DNA of 64,000 nucleotides from Azonexus hydrophilus (GTDB lineage Bacteria > Pseudomonadota > Gammaproteobacteria > Burkholderiales > Rhodocyclaceae), in assembly GCF_905120355.1 (NCBI RefSeq), contig NZ_CAJHOB010000009.1, positions 1 to 64,000 of the forward strand. The letters are read 5' to 3'. The notes beneath the pieces were generated by a model. The model made no database searches, was not told where the DNA came from, and saw nothing but the letters and a program-made list of their open reading frames with translations. This document shows positions 45,564 through 55,453 of this stretch, in pieces; position 1 is the first letter of the stretch; every line of letters starts with the position of its first letter. The position numbers were made by a program, and so were the translations under genes.

Positions 45564-46228
45564 GCTTCGAGAATGGCAAGGGCCGCCTGGGCAGCGTTTT
45601 GTTCGGCCACCCGGCGGCTGTTGCCGGTACCGGTGGTGCGTAGCGGCGGCTGCTCGATGCTGCAGGCGACGGTGAAGGACTGTTCGTGTGCGGCGCCGCT
45701 GGTTTCCAGCAACTCATAGTGCGGCAGACGCTTCTTGCGCCCTTGCAGGAATTCCTGCAGCCGCGTCTTGGCGTCTTTCTGGAACTGCCCCGGCTTGAGG
45801 TCGGCCAGCAGAGGGGCATACAAGCGCGCGATCACCTGCTGCGCAGCAATGAATCCGGCATCGAGATAGACGGCAGCAAAAACGGCTTCCAGTGCATCGG
45901 CCAGAATGGAAGGACGCATTGCCCCACCACTTTTCAGCTCACCTTCGCCCAGTCGCAGCTGCGTGCCGACATTCAACTCCTGCGCCAGCTGGTGCAAGGT
46001 TTCCTGGCGCACGAGATTGGCCCGCAAACGCGACAAATCACCTTCGGGCAGATCGGGAAAACGCTGAAACAGCAGATCGGCAATCACGCAGTCGAGGATG
46101 CCGTCACCAAGAAACTCCAGCCGCTCGTTGTTGGGCACGCCGTAGCTACGATGCGTCAGCGCCGTGCGCAGGAGGTCCGGTTGGGCAAAGTCATGACCAA
46201 TCTGCCGGGCGAGTGGAGCCATTGCCAT
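45560..46228 (-). CDS. rnc: Ribonuclease III
   Basis: RNase III cuts double-stranded RNA, including rRNA precursors. The signature [13 protein letters not shown] near 34-46 contains the catalytic acidic residues, and [16 protein letters not shown] is also typical. A double-stranded RNA-binding domain follows (about 150-222, [20 protein letters not shown] and [13 protein letters not shown]). The 222-residue length is standard. It overlaps era. Confidence 0.98.
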   Translation of the reverse strand: MAMAPLARQIGHDFAQPDLLRTALTHRSYGVPNNERLEFLGDGILDCVIADLLFQRFPDLPEGDLSRLRANLVRQETLHQLAQELNVGTQLRLGEGELKSGGAMRPSILADALEAVFAAVYLDAGFIAAQQVIARLYAPLLADLKPGQFQKDAKTRLQEFLQGRKKRLPHYELLETSGAAHEQSFTVACSIEQPPLRTTGTGNSRRVAEQNAAQAALAILEA

Positions 46229-46230
46229 GT

Positions 46231-46584
46231 TTATTCTGCCGTCGAACCCTTGTAGTCGATCACCAGCGAGACATTGGCAAACAGCGGAATGCGCTTCTCG
46301 TAATCAAATCCGATCACCACGGCACCACGCGCGTTTTTGTGCACATCAAGATCCCGGGAAGAAAATTCGACATGGTCAATCTGCATCTGGCGATCGAAGG
46401 CTGCCCGGATTTCCGGTACTGTGGCGTTGCTACCGGCCTTGGCCACCACGTTTTCCGCCGCCTTCTTGATCTTGAAATATTCGAGCGTTGCCGGCACCAC
46501 CTTCATGCCCATAATCGCCCCCAGCACCAGAACCAAGCTCCACATCAAGAGCCCGCTCAACGCTACACCCTGCTGTTTTTTCAT
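46231..46584 (-). CDS. Small membrane protein of the DUF4845 type
   Basis: The 117-residue protein has one transmembrane helix near the N-terminus (about 8-30, ALSGLLMWSLVLVLGAIM) and a C-terminal soluble domain with predicted beta strands (VEFSSRDLDV, GAVVIGFDYEKRIPLFANVSLVID). Proteins of this kind typically lie between lepB and rnc, as here; function is unknown. The ATG at 46584 with AAGGAG upstream is preferred to a TTG two codons earlier. Confidence 0.85.
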   Translation of the reverse strand: MKKQQGVALSGLLMWSLVLVLGAIMGMKVVPATLEYFKIKKAAENVVAKAGSNATVPEIRAAFDRQMQIDHVEFSSRDLDVHKNARGAVVIGFDYEKRIPLFANVSLVIDYKGSTAE

Positions 46585-46595
46585 ATCCAAACTCC

Positions 46596-47384
46596 TTACT
46601 TGAATGCCCCGAAACGGCTGAAGTCGTCGAAATTCAGCCAGATGAAGAAGGCCTTGCCGACAATGTTCGCTTCCGGCACAAAGCCCCAGGCGCGGCTGTC
46701 CTTACTGTTGTCGCGGTTGTCACCCATCATGAAGTAATGCCCGGGTGGCACCGTGCAGATTACGCCGCTGGCATTGTACGTACAGTTTTCCCGGTAAGGA
46801 AAGGGTTCCACCCCCTGAATGAACGCCGGTGCATCGGCATCGCGCAGGATGCGGTGTTCGACCGCACCGAGCTGCTCGGTGAACTGCTCCGAGTAGTACA
46901 AACGCTCACCATGCTGGTAATCCGGCAGCTGCCGGGTTGCCACCGGCGTACCGTTGATGCTCAATTGCTTGTTGATGTAGGCCACGCGATCACCCGGCAA
47001 GCCGACAACCCGTTTGATGTAGTCGAGCGACGGATCGTCCGGGTAGCGAAACACCATCACGTCGCCACGCTGCGGCTCGTTCACATCGATGATCTTGGTA
47101 TTGAGCACCGGCAGGCGAACGCCGTAGGTGTATTTATTGACGAGGATGAAGTCGCCCACCAGCAAGGTCGGGATCATCGAGCCGGACGGAATCTTGAACG
47201 GCTCGAACAGGAAGGAGCGCACGACAAAAACCAGCAGGATGACCGGAAAAAAATCCGCTCCCCAGACCACCCAGAGCGGACTCGGCGCATCGGCAGCGCG
47301 CTGCTTGCGGAATTTGAATACGTCCAGCGCGTACAGGATGCCGGTCACGACCGACAGCACAAATAGAATCAGGGCAAAGTTCAT
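46596..47384 (-). CDS. lepB: Signal peptidase I
   Basis: LepB removes Sec and Tat signal peptides at the outer face of the inner membrane. The 262-residue protein has two N-terminal transmembrane helices and the Ser/Lys dyad: Ser69 in KIPSGSMIPTL and Lys124 in YIKRVVGLPGDR. The box GHYFMMGDNRDNSKDSR is intact. It sits between lepA and the DUF4845-type gene, a standard order. Confidence 0.97.
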   Translation of the reverse strand: MNFALILFVLSVVTGILYALDVFKFRKQRAADAPSPLWVVWGADFFPVILLVFVVRSFLFEPFKIPSGSMIPTLLVGDFILVNKYTYGVRLPVLNTKIIDVNEPQRGDVMVFRYPDDPSLDYIKRVVGLPGDRVAYINKQLSINGTPVATRQLPDYQHGERLYYSEQFTEQLGAVEHRILRDADAPAFIQGVEPFPYRENCTYNASGVICTVPPGHYFMMGDNRDNSKDSRAWGFVPEANIVGKAFFIWLNFDDFSRFGAFK

Positions 47385-47410
47385 GCAGTTTTCCAGGCTT
47401 CAGCGAGGTT

Positions 47411-49201
47411 TCAATTATCGACGCGCAACACGGCGAGGAAGGCTTCCTGCGGAATCTCGATGCTTCCGACCTGCTTCATGCGCTTCTTGCCAGCCTTCTG
47501 CTTCTCCAGCAGTTTGCGTTTACGCGAAATATCACCGCCATAGCACTTGGCCAGCACATCCTTGCGCAGCGCCTTGACGTTCTCGCGGGAAATGATGTGC
47601 GAGCCGATGGCGGCCTGAATGGCAACGTCGTACATCTGACGCGGAATCAGTTCGCGCATCTTGCTGGCCAGTTCGCGACCGCGGTACTGCGCATTGGCGC
47701 GGTGCACGATCAGCGACAAGGCGTCCACCTTTTCGCCGTTGATGAGAATATCGAGCTTGACCACGTCGGCCGGGCGATACTCCTTAAAATCGTAGTCGAG
47801 CGATGCATAACCCCGCGAACAGGATTTCAGTTTGTCGAAGAAATCCATCACCACTTCGGCCATCGGCATTTCATAAATCACTTTGACCTGGCGACCGTGG
47901 TAGTGCATATCCACCTGGTTGCCGCGCTTCTGGTTACACAGGGTGATGACTGCCCCCAGATAATCCTGCGGCACGAAGATGGTGGCCGTGATGATGGGCT
48001 CGCGGATTTCTTCCATCTTCTGCACTTCCGGCAATTTGGCCGGGTTTTCCACCTGCAGCACGCTGCCGTCGCGCATGACCACTTCGTACACAACGGTGGG
48101 CGCGGTGGTGATCAGATCCTGATCGAACTCGCGTTCCAGGCGTTCCTGCACGATTTCCATGTGCAGCAGGCCGAGGAAACCACAGCGGAAGCCAAAACCC
48201 AGAGCCTGCGAAACTTCCGGCTCGTATTGCAGGGAAGCGTCGTTGAGCTTGAGTTTTTCCAGCGCTTCACGCAGCGAATCGTACTGGTTGGCTTCCACCG
48301 GATAGAGACCGGCAAATACCTGCGGCTTGATTTCCTTGAATCCAGGCAGCGCCGTCGTCGCCTTGCGCTCGGCATGGGTAATGGTATCGCCCACCTTGGC
48401 CGCCTTGAGTTCCTTGATCCCGGCGGTGATGAAGCCCACTTCACCGGCCCGCAGGACATCACGCGCCTGCGCTTTCGGGGTGAACACCCCGACTTGCTCG
48501 CACAGCTGATTGGCGCCAGTGGCCATGAAGTGCAGCTTGTCCTTCGGCCGCATTTCGCCATCGACCACGCGCACCAGCATGACCACGCCGACGTAACTAT
48601 CGAACCAGGAATCGATGATCAATGCTTTCAGCGGTCCGTTCGGCTCGCCTTTCGGCGGCGGCACCCTGGCCACCACCATTTCCAGGATGTCCTGCACGCC
48701 GAGACCGGTCTTGGCAGAGGCCAGTACGGCTTCCGAAGCATCGATACCGATCACGTCCTCGATTTCCTGGCGTGCGTTATCCGGATCGGCCGAAGGCAGG
48801 TCGATCTTGTTCAGCACCGGCAGCACCTCAACATCGAGTTCGATGGCGGTGTAGCAGTTGGCCACCGTCTGCGCTTCCACCCCTTGCGAGGCATCGACCA
48901 CCAGCAGCGCGCCTTCACAGGCCGACAGGGAGCGCGACACCTCGTAGGAAAAGTCGACGTGGCCCGGGGTATCGATCAGGTTCAGGTTGTACACCTTGCC
49001 GTCACGCGCCTTGTAGCTCAATGCCGCGGTCTGCGCCTTGATGGTGATGCCGCGCTCACGCTCGATATCCATGGAATCGAGGACTTGCGCCTCCATTTCA
49101 CGATCAGACAAGCCGCCGCAAAAGTGGATGATGCGATCTGCCAGGGTCGATTTACCGTGGTCGATGTGGGCAATGATGGAAAAGTTGCGAATGTGATCCA
49201 C
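47411..49201 (-). CDS. lepA: Elongation factor 4 (LepA)
   Basis: LepA is a ribosome-associated translational GTPase. The 596-residue protein has G1 AHIDHGKST (11-19), G3 DTPGH, G4 NKIDLPSA, and the LepA-specific C-terminal domain ending in the [16 protein letters not shown] helix. The start codon is GTG at 49201 (opening [12 protein letters not shown]). A terminator-like hairpin lies about 15 bases upstream, so lepA must be reached by read-through or have its own control. Confidence 0.98.
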   Translation of the reverse strand: MDHIRNFSIIAHIDHGKSTLADRIIHFCGGLSDREMEAQVLDSMDIERERGITIKAQTAALSYKARDGKVYNLNLIDTPGHVDFSYEVSRSLSACEGALLVVDASQGVEAQTVANCYTAIELDVEVLPVLNKIDLPSADPDNARQEIEDVIGIDASEAVLASAKTGLGVQDILEMVVARVPPPKGEPNGPLKALIIDSWFDSYVGVVMLVRVVDGEMRPKDKLHFMATGANQLCEQVGVFTPKAQARDVLRAGEVGFITAGIKELKAAKVGDTITHAERKATTALPGFKEIKPQVFAGLYPVEANQYDSLREALEKLKLNDASLQYEPEVSQALGFGFRCGFLGLLHMEIVQERLEREFDQDLITTAPTVVYEVVMRDGSVLQVENPAKLPEVQKMEEIREPIITATIFVPQDYLGAVITLCNQKRGNQVDMHYHGRQVKVIYEMPMAEVVMDFFDKLKSCSRGYASLDYDFKEYRPADVVKLDILINGEKVDALSLIVHRANAQYRGRELASKMRELIPRQMYDVAIQAAIGSHIISRENVKALRKDVLAKCYGGDISRKRKLLEKQKAGKKRMKQVGSIEIPQEAFLAVLRVDN

Positions 49202-49218
49202 GTTCTGAATTGATCCAG

Positions 49219-49241
49219 AAAAAAGGGCGCTGACGGCGCCC
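49219..49241 (-). terminator. Intrinsic terminator-like hairpin between the glutaredoxin gene and lepA
   Basis: On the minus strand GGGCGC (49241-49236) pairs with GCGCCC (49230-49225) around CGTCA-type loop bases and is followed by six T, about 17 bases before the lepA GTG. It would end the rpoE-degP-glutaredoxin transcript or attenuate lepA. Confidence 0.8.
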
Positions 49242-49266
49242 TTAAAAATTCGTAAGGTCGTGGATT

Positions 49267-49512
49267 TTAGCGGATTTCCGCCAAATATTCACGCACTTTG
49301 GCCGTCTCCAGGTGGTAATGGCACAGCTCGTTTTCTCCGTGCAGCAGGACGGGCACCAGTTCGTCGTACTTTGCTTCCAGCGCCGGGTCGGCATCCACGT
49401 CCAGCACCACCAGCCGCGCGCCACTCTCTGCCAGCAACGGCGCCAGGGCTTCCTGCATGTCGTGACAGAGGTGGCAGTAAGTGCGGCTGATCAGGGTCAG
49501 TTCAACGGCCAT
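49267..49512 (-). CDS. Glutaredoxin-like thioredoxin-fold protein
   Basis: This protein of about 81 residues has a thioredoxin fold with the redox motif CHLC near residue 13 ([11 protein letters not shown]), and the cis-proline region [13 protein letters not shown]. It resembles the small glutaredoxin-family (DUF836-type) proteins found after degP in betaproteobacteria. The ATG at 49512 overlaps the degP stop; an ATG four codons earlier is also possible. It probably acts in cytosolic thiol redox reactions, with no known partner. Confidence 0.88.
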   Translation of the reverse strand: MAVELTLISRTYCHLCHDMQEALAPLLAESGARLVVLDVDADPALEAKYDELVPVLLHGENELCHYHLETAKVREYLAEIR

Positions 49513-50965
49513 TACCGTTTCCATTCCCCGCGGCACCGCCACGGATGGTGACGAAAGTCTGCATCTCTCCTCGCCGAATCAGCAGCGTCACATTTGCCGC
49601 CGGATCGACCTGATTCAGCAGGCGATTGAGCTGCTCCGCCGATTTCACTTCGCTGGTGCTGCCCTTGCTGATGACCGCCACGATCACGTCGCCCGTACGC
49701 AAACCGGAACGGGCCGCCGCGCCGCGCAGTTCCTCGATCAGCACACCACCGTCAAGTTCAAGCTCGCGCCGTTGCGCCGCCGTCAAATCACTCACCACCA
49801 GCCCGAGACGGTTGCTGCTGGCAGCGCCCCCCTTGCCGGACAGCGGGCGCGCGGCAACCGTTCCTTCATCGACCATCTGGCCAATCTGGACCGGGATATC
49901 GCGCAACTTGCCCTTGCGCCACACCTGCACGCTGGCGCGACTCCCGGGCTTGGCTGCCGCAACTAGGCGGGGCAGTTCTGCCGAGCTGGTGATGGTCTTG
50001 CCATCGAACTTGAGGATGACGTCACCGGCTTCCAGGCCCGCCTTGTCGGCCGGCCCGCCACGCTCCACCGCATTGACGACGGCACCGGCCTGCTGCGCCA
50101 GACCCAGAGCTTCCGCCAACTCCTTGCTGACTTCCTGAATCACGATGCCCAGGCGGCCACGGCTGACCTTGCCGGTGCTGCGCAGCTGTTGCTGGATGTC
50201 CATCGCCACGTCGATCGGAATGGCGAACGACAAGCCCATGAAGCCACCGCTGCGACTGTAGATCTGCGAATTGATGCCGACCACCTCGCCGTTCATGTTG
50301 AACAGCGGCCCGCCCGAATTACCTGGATTGATGGCCACATCGGTCTGGATGAAGGGGACGTAATTTTCCTGCGGCAACGCCCGGCCCTTGGCCGACACGA
50401 TCCCCGCCGTCACCGAATTCTCGAACCCGAAGGGCGAACCGATGGCGACCACCCATTCCCCCACCTTGAGGCGGGCTGCATCACCCAACCGGACCGTCGG
50501 TAGGCCGGTTGCATCGATCTTCAGTAACGCCACATCGGCCCGCTTGTCGGCACCGATCACCTTGGCACGGAACTCGCGCTTGTCGGTCAGCCGCACTGTC
50601 ACCGTATCGGCGCCATCGACGACATGGGCGTTGGTCAGGAGATAGCCGTCGCTACTGATGATGAAGCCGGAGCCGAGGGATTTTTCCGCGTCGCGCTGAC
50701 CGCCATCGCCTGGATCGCGCGGCATTTGCGGCAGGAATCGGCGGAACAGCTCGAACGCCGGATCGTTTTCGTCAAACGGAAACGGCATGGCCTGCGCGCC
50801 CGTGCGCACCCGCTGCGTCGTCGCGATATTGACCACCGCCGGCCCCTGCTGCTCGACCAGCACAGTGAAGTCGGGCAGGCTGCGGCCTTGCGCCGACACG
50901 GTGAAACTGAGGCCAGTCAGGCCCAGAAATGAAAAAAGAAGCAGCCAACGAGATAAGCGTCGCAT
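49502..50965 (-). CDS. degP: Periplasmic Do-like serine protease/chaperone (DegP/MucD)
   Basis: It degrades or refolds damaged envelope proteins. The 487-residue protein has a signal peptide (ending VSAQG near 26) and a trypsin-like domain with the triad His114 (TNAHVV), Asp144 (RADVALLK), and Ser217 (PGNSGGPL). Two PDZ domains follow (about 280-370 and 395-480). The ATG at 50965 follows AGGAAC. It lies directly downstream of rpoE, the usual stress-operon partner, but without rseA or rseB between them. Confidence 0.95.
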   Translation of the reverse strand: MRRLSRWLLLFSFLGLTGLSFTVSAQGRSLPDFTVLVEQQGPAVVNIATTQRVRTGAQAMPFPFDENDPAFELFRRFLPQMPRDPGDGGQRDAEKSLGSGFIISSDGYLLTNAHVVDGADTVTVRLTDKREFRAKVIGADKRADVALLKIDATGLPTVRLGDAARLKVGEWVVAIGSPFGFENSVTAGIVSAKGRALPQENYVPFIQTDVAINPGNSGGPLFNMNGEVVGINSQIYSRSGGFMGLSFAIPIDVAMDIQQQLRSTGKVSRGRLGIVIQEVSKELAEALGLAQQAGAVVNAVERGGPADKAGLEAGDVILKFDGKTITSSAELPRLVAAAKPGSRASVQVWRKGKLRDIPVQIGQMVDEGTVAARPLSGKGGAASSNRLGLVVSDLTAAQRRELELDGGVLIEELRGAAARSGLRTGDVIVAVISKGSTSEVKSAEQLNRLLNQVDPAANVTLLIRRGEMQTFVTIRGGAAGNGNGNGR

Positions 50966-51082
50966 CACAGTTCCTATCCAGTTCAGGTTGTACAAATTTT
51001 CCAGGCGCCATTGTGCCCTGAGCCACAGGCACTACCGACCCGTTTATGTAAGCAAATTTGGCCGTTTGTGCGTTTTTCAAGC

Positions 51083-51682
51083 CTACCAGCGCTGGTCCGG
51101 CGCGGTATCGAGCAAGGGACGCAAGCGGCCGGCGACGGCTTCGCGGGCGCGGAAGATACGCGAGCGCACGGTGCCGATCGGGCAATCCATGGTGGCCGCA
51201 ATTTCTTCGTACGACAGCCCGTCGATTTCGCGCAACATGATGGCCCGACGCAACTCTTCCGGCAGCGCCGCCATGGCTGCATTCACCGTTTCGCCGATCT
51301 GCTTGGTCATGAGCAGGCTTTCCGGCGTGTTGATGTCGCGCAGCAGGGCGGCATCGTCAAAACCTTCCGCCTCTTCGGCATCGAAGCCGGTACTGGTCGG
51401 CGCGCGCCGACCCTGGGCAACGAGATAATTTTTGGCGGTATTGATGCCGATGCGATACAGCCAGGTGTAAAAGGCGCTGTCTCCGCGAAAACCCGGCAGC
51501 GCCCGGTAGGCCTTAATGAAGGCTTCCTGGGCCACGTCTTCGACTTCTGCCGCGTCACGCACGTAACGCGACAGCAGACGCTCCAGTTTGCGCTGATATT
51601 TGCTGACCAGTTGATCAAACGCCTTCTGATCGCCACCCTGCGCCCGTTCAACCAAGGCCTGGTCGACCTCGCGCTCGCTCAT
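51083..51682 (-). CDS. rpoE: ECF sigma factor RpoE (sigma-E)
   Basis: RpoE directs envelope-stress transcription. The 199-residue protein has region 2 (FDQLVSKYQRKLERLLSRYV, DVAQEAFIKAYRAL) and region 4 (LPEELRRAIMLREIDGLSYE, then GTVRSRIFRARE). It is followed by degP, a usual regulon member. The intervening 117 bases hold no anti-sigma gene, which is unusual because rseA normally follows rpoE. Confidence 0.95.
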   Translation of the reverse strand: MSEREVDQALVERAQGGDQKAFDQLVSKYQRKLERLLSRYVRDAAEVEDVAQEAFIKAYRALPGFRGDSAFYTWLYRIGINTAKNYLVAQGRRAPTSTGFDAEEAEGFDDAALLRDINTPESLLMTKQIGETVNAAMAALPEELRRAIMLREIDGLSYEEIAATMDCPIGTVRSRIFRAREAVAGRLRPLLDTAPDQRW

Positions 51683-51748
51683 TTTTATGTACTCTCCGCA
51701 AAAGCCCGCTGCCCTGTCTGCCGGCGGGTCCGACAGTATAGCCCAGGC

Positions 51749-52324
51749 TCAGCTGCCCCCCTGCCTGACGATCTCCGGCCAGGCCATGCGCAGGTAGTAG
51801 CCCATCGACCACAGGGTCAACAGAGCGGCCAGCCAGATCAGCCACTCGCCGGCCAGCAGCGTGTCGTATCCCGCCAGCGGCGCCGCGTAGAGCAGCAGGG
51901 GAATGGCTGCCATCTGCGCTGCCGTCTTGATTTTCCCCAGCATGGACACAGCCACGTTCCGGGCCGCGCCAATCTTGGCCATCCACTCGCGCAGGGCGGA
52001 GATGGTGATTTCACGACCGATGATAATGGCGGCCACGACGGCATCGGCGCGATCCAGCTGCACCAGCATGATCAGGGCCGCAGCAACCATCAGTTTGTCG
52101 GCCACCGGATCGAGGAAAGCACCAAAGGCGGAAGTCTGGTTGAGTTTACGCGCGAGATAACCATCGGCCCAATCGGTAAATCCAGCCGCCATGAAGATCA
52201 GGGTCGCCGTCAGATTGCGCTCGGCGAGCGTCAGCCACGCATCGGGCAGGTAGTAGACGGCGATGAACAGCGGAATGGCAACGATGCGCAGCCAGGTCAG
52301 CAGGATGGGAAGATTGAGCGGCAT
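51749..52324 (-). CDS. pgsA: CDP-diacylglycerol-glycerol-3-phosphate 3-phosphatidyltransferase
   Basis: PgsA makes phosphatidylglycerol phosphate, committing lipids to phosphatidylglycerol. The 191-residue membrane protein has the CDP-alcohol phosphatidyltransferase signature across DWADGYLARKLNQTSAFGAF and LDPVADK, with all aspartates. About five hydrophobic helices are visible. It begins five bases after uvrC ends, a common pairing in proteobacteria. Confidence 0.96.
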   Translation of the reverse strand: MPLNLPILLTWLRIVAIPLFIAVYYLPDAWLTLAERNLTATLIFMAAGFTDWADGYLARKLNQTSAFGAFLDPVADKLMVAAALIMLVQLDRADAVVAAIIIGREITISALREWMAKIGAARNVAVSMLGKIKTAAQMAAIPLLLYAAPLAGYDTLLAGEWLIWLAALLTLWSMGYYLRMAWPEIVRQGGS

Positions 52325-52329
52325 GGGCG

Positions 52330-54213
52330 TCAGTTTAAGGCGGAATGTATCTTTTCGGCCAGTTCCCGGCTGATGCCGGGAATTTCCGCCAGTTGCTCGA
52401 TGCTGGCCCCCCGTACGCCGGACAAACCGCCAAAGCGGGCGATCAGGGCCTTGCGCCGGGCCGGGCCGATGCCAGGCAGGCTATCCAGCGTCGAGGTTTT
52501 TCGGCTTTTCGCGCGCTGCCCGCGGTGGCCGGTGATGGCGAAGCGGTGGGCTTCGTCGCGCACTTCCTGAATCAGGTGCAGGGCCGGATGGTCGGCTGGC
52601 AGGTTAAGCGGTGCCCGACCGTCTGCCTCGGGAAAGATCAGGCTTTCCAGTCCCGGTTTGCGCGCCTCACCTTTGGCGACCCCGAGCATGTTCAGATGCG
52701 TCAGGCCGAGATCGGCCAGTGCTGCCCAGGCGGCCGCCACCTGACCTTTACCCCCGTCGATCAGGATCAGGTCGGGCGCCTTGCCCTCGCCTCCAGCCAC
52801 ACTGTCGTAGCGGCGCAAAACCGCCTGCCGCATGGCGGCATAGTCATCGCCCGGGGTGATGTCGCGGATGTTGAAGCGCCGGTAATCACGCCGCTGCATC
52901 GCGTTGCCTTCGTACACCACGCAGGAGGCCACCGCACTCTCGCCCTGGGTATGGCTGATGTCAAAGCATTCGATACGCAGCAGCGATTCGTTCATCTGCA
53001 GCACGTCGCGCAAGGCTTCCAGGCGGGCTTCCTGCTGGGCACTCGCCTGATTGCGCGCCAGAATGGCCAGCTCGGCATTTTGCCGCGCCATCTCCACCCA
53101 GGCCTTCTGGTTCAGACTGCGCGCTTCAACCAGCGGCACCGGGCGCCCCGCCTGCTCGGCCAGCGTCGCCAGTGCTTCATCGAGATCCTCACCCGCCGGC
53201 AGGGGCGACACCAGCACCCGCGCCGGGGCAGGGTGCACGGCATAGTGCTGGCGCAGGAAAGCGAGCAGCGCATCGGCCGCCGTGGAATCGCCGGCATTGC
53301 TCGGAAACAGAGGCCGGTCGCCCAGATGCCGACCACCGCGCACCATGGCCAAATTAACGCAGAGCTGGCCGGCGCTGCGCACCGCCACCACCACATCCGC
53401 ATCCTCCCCCTTGTTGCTGGCAACGAACTGCTTTTCCTGCACCTGATGCAAGGACTGGATCTGATCGCGATACTGCGCAGCCTGCTCGAAAGCCAGCTGC
53501 GCCGACGCACTTTCCATCGCCTGCGTCAGCCGCTTGATCACTTCCTGCTGCTTGCCGGACAGGAACATCGCCGCCAGCTGGAGATCGGCCGCATAGCTTT
53601 CGGCGCTCACCAGATCGACACAAGGACCGCTGCAACGCTTGATCTGGTACAGGAGACACGGCCGGGAACGGTTGGCGAACACTGTGTCTTCACAAGTGCG
53701 CAGGCGAAACATCTTCTGCAGCAGTTGAATGCTGTCGCGCACGGCCCAGGCGGAAGGAAAGGGGCCGTAATAATCGGCCTTGCGATCCGGATTGCCGCGA
53801 AAGAAAGCGAGCCGGGGAAATTTGTCGCGCGTCAGCACGATGTAGGGATAGGACTTGTCGTCGCGAAACAGGATGTTGTAGCGCGGCGCCAGCGACTTGA
53901 TCAGATTGTTTTCCAGCAGCAGGGCTTCCGCCTCGGTACGCGTCGCCGTCGTCTCGATATGGGCGATCTGGCTGACCATGTGCGCGATGCGCGGGCTGGG
54001 AAGGTTGCTGCGGAAATAACTCGCCACCCGCTTCTTCAGATTCTTCGCCTTGCCCACGTAAAGCACGGCGCCATCGGCACCCAGCATGCGATACACGCCG
54101 GGTAATTCGGTCAGCGTGGCAAGAAAGGCCCGGGCATCGAACAGCGGAGCCGGGCTATCCGGCCCGGCATCTGGCGCAGCGGGCAATTGCGGGGCAGCAG
54201 CAGATTCAGTCAT
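52330..54213 (-). CDS. uvrC: UvrABC system protein C
   Basis: UvrC makes the two incisions in nucleotide excision repair. The 627-residue protein has the N-terminal GIY-YIG nuclease (GVYRMLGADGAVLYVGKAKN), a cysteine cluster region (SRPCLLYQIKRCSGPC), a UVR helix pair, the RNase H-like endonuclease (IECFDISHTQGESAVAS, LILIDGGKGQ), and C-terminal helix-hairpin-helix motifs (LPGIGPARRKAL, EIPGISRELAEKI). The ATG at 54213 was chosen over a longer frame that overlaps the divergent earP start region. Confidence 0.97.
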   Translation of the reverse strand: MTESAAAPQLPAAPDAGPDSPAPLFDARAFLATLTELPGVYRMLGADGAVLYVGKAKNLKKRVASYFRSNLPSPRIAHMVSQIAHIETTATRTEAEALLLENNLIKSLAPRYNILFRDDKSYPYIVLTRDKFPRLAFFRGNPDRKADYYGPFPSAWAVRDSIQLLQKMFRLRTCEDTVFANRSRPCLLYQIKRCSGPCVDLVSAESYAADLQLAAMFLSGKQQEVIKRLTQAMESASAQLAFEQAAQYRDQIQSLHQVQEKQFVASNKGEDADVVVAVRSAGQLCVNLAMVRGGRHLGDRPLFPSNAGDSTAADALLAFLRQHYAVHPAPARVLVSPLPAGEDLDEALATLAEQAGRPVPLVEARSLNQKAWVEMARQNAELAILARNQASAQQEARLEALRDVLQMNESLLRIECFDISHTQGESAVASCVVYEGNAMQRRDYRRFNIRDITPGDDYAAMRQAVLRRYDSVAGGEGKAPDLILIDGGKGQVAAAWAALADLGLTHLNMLGVAKGEARKPGLESLIFPEADGRAPLNLPADHPALHLIQEVRDEAHRFAITGHRGQRAKSRKTSTLDSLPGIGPARRKALIARFGGLSGVRGASIEQLAEIPGISRELAEKIHSALN

Positions 54214-54238
54214 GGCCGGGATGTTAACATCGCCCCCC

Positions 54239-55351
54239 ATGCAACGCACCCGCCCCCCACTCCAGTCCTGGGACATTTTCTGCCGCGTCATCGACAATTA
54301 TGGCGATGCCGGCGTCTGCTGGCGTCTGGCGCGACAACTGGTGCGCGCCCACGGCAAGAGTGTGCGGCTCTGGATTGACCAACCCACCACCCTGCGCGCG
54401 CTGTGCCCGATGCTCGCGGCAGACGCTGACCGGCAGCAGCAGGAAGGCGTCACCGTCTGCCACTGGCCAGCACAATTTCCGGCAACAACCGCGGCCGATG
54501 TCGTCATCGAAGCCTTCGCCTGCGATCTGCCGCCCCCCTACCTGCAGGCCATGGCGGCACGCAGCACCCCGCCTTGCTGGCTCAATCTTGAATATCTCAG
54601 CGCCGAACCCTGGATTGCCGACTGCCACGGCCTGGCCTCACCGCACCCCAGCCTGCCGCTGACGAAATATTTCTTCTTTCCCGGATTCACGGCCCGTAGT
54701 GGCGGATTGCTGCGCGAAAACACGGCCGCCGCTACCGCTGCCAACAGCACCGGCCAGCCGCCCAGCCTCAACCTGTTCTGCTATGCCAACGCCCCCGTCG
54801 CGGCGCTCCTGAACGCCCTGGGCAACACATCCTGGCAGATCAACGTTTCTCCCGGTCAGCCACGGCAGGCGCTTGGCTCACATTTCGGTGGCGACGGCCC
54901 CTGGCAGCACAGCCACCACCACATCAACGCCCTGCCCTTCCTCGCCCCGGACGCCTACGATGCATTGCTGCGCCAAGGTACGGTCAATATCGTGCGCGGC
55001 GAAGATTCCTTTGTCCGCGCCCAGCTCGCCGGCCGGCCCTTCCTGTGGCACATTTACCCGCAGGCAGACAACGCCCATCTGGATAAACTCAACGCCTTCC
55101 TCGATCTCTACACCGCCGACCTGACCGCCGAGCTGGCACATATCGTGCGCGCCATCTTCCTCGCCTGGAATACGCCTGTTACCGCCGCCCACCTCGCCGC
55201 CTGCTGGCACGACTTCCACGCCGCCCTGCCAGCGCTCGCTGCACACGCCCGCTGCTGGCAAGCGCACTGCCAGCAGCTGCCGGAACTAAGCGCTGCGCTG
55301 GTCGATTTTTGCCAAAGACTGCCCTCTGGCCACCCCGGCCTCACGGCCTAA
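54239..55351 (+). CDS. earP: EF-P arginine rhamnosyltransferase EarP
   Basis: EarP transfers rhamnose from dTDP-rhamnose to an arginine of elongation factor P, which then relieves polyproline stalling. The 370-residue protein has the typical start WDIFCRVIDNYGDAGVCWRLARQL with the catalytic-site aspartate, and the later PFLAPDAYDALL and NIVRGEDSFVRAQLAGRPFLWHIY region. In many genomes efp follows directly; here the next gene is unrelated and on the other strand. The longer frame upstream of 54239 overlaps uvrC antisense and is rejected. Confidence 0.95.
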   Translation: MQRTRPPLQSWDIFCRVIDNYGDAGVCWRLARQLVRAHGKSVRLWIDQPTTLRALCPMLAADADRQQQEGVTVCHWPAQFPATTAADVVIEAFACDLPPPYLQAMAARSTPPCWLNLEYLSAEPWIADCHGLASPHPSLPLTKYFFFPGFTARSGGLLRENTAAATAANSTGQPPSLNLFCYANAPVAALLNALGNTSWQINVSPGQPRQALGSHFGGDGPWQHSHHHINALPFLAPDAYDALLRQGTVNIVRGEDSFVRAQLAGRPFLWHIYPQADNAHLDKLNAFLDLYTADLTAELAHIVRAIFLAWNTPVTAAHLAACWHDFHAALPALAAHARCWQAHCQQLPELSAALVDFCQRLPSGHPGLTA

Positions 55352-55453
55352 CTGGCTCCCGGCCCGGTCGCGACAGAAGCCGCCGGATGCCGGGCGCCGT
55401 AATCGTACAGGCGGAGGGTTGGCCTTCCATTCAGCATCGGCCACGGCTGACCC

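Noticed and set aside
47597-49213. 538-codon plus-strand open frame antisense to lepA
   Set aside because: Antisense shadow of a highly conserved gene.
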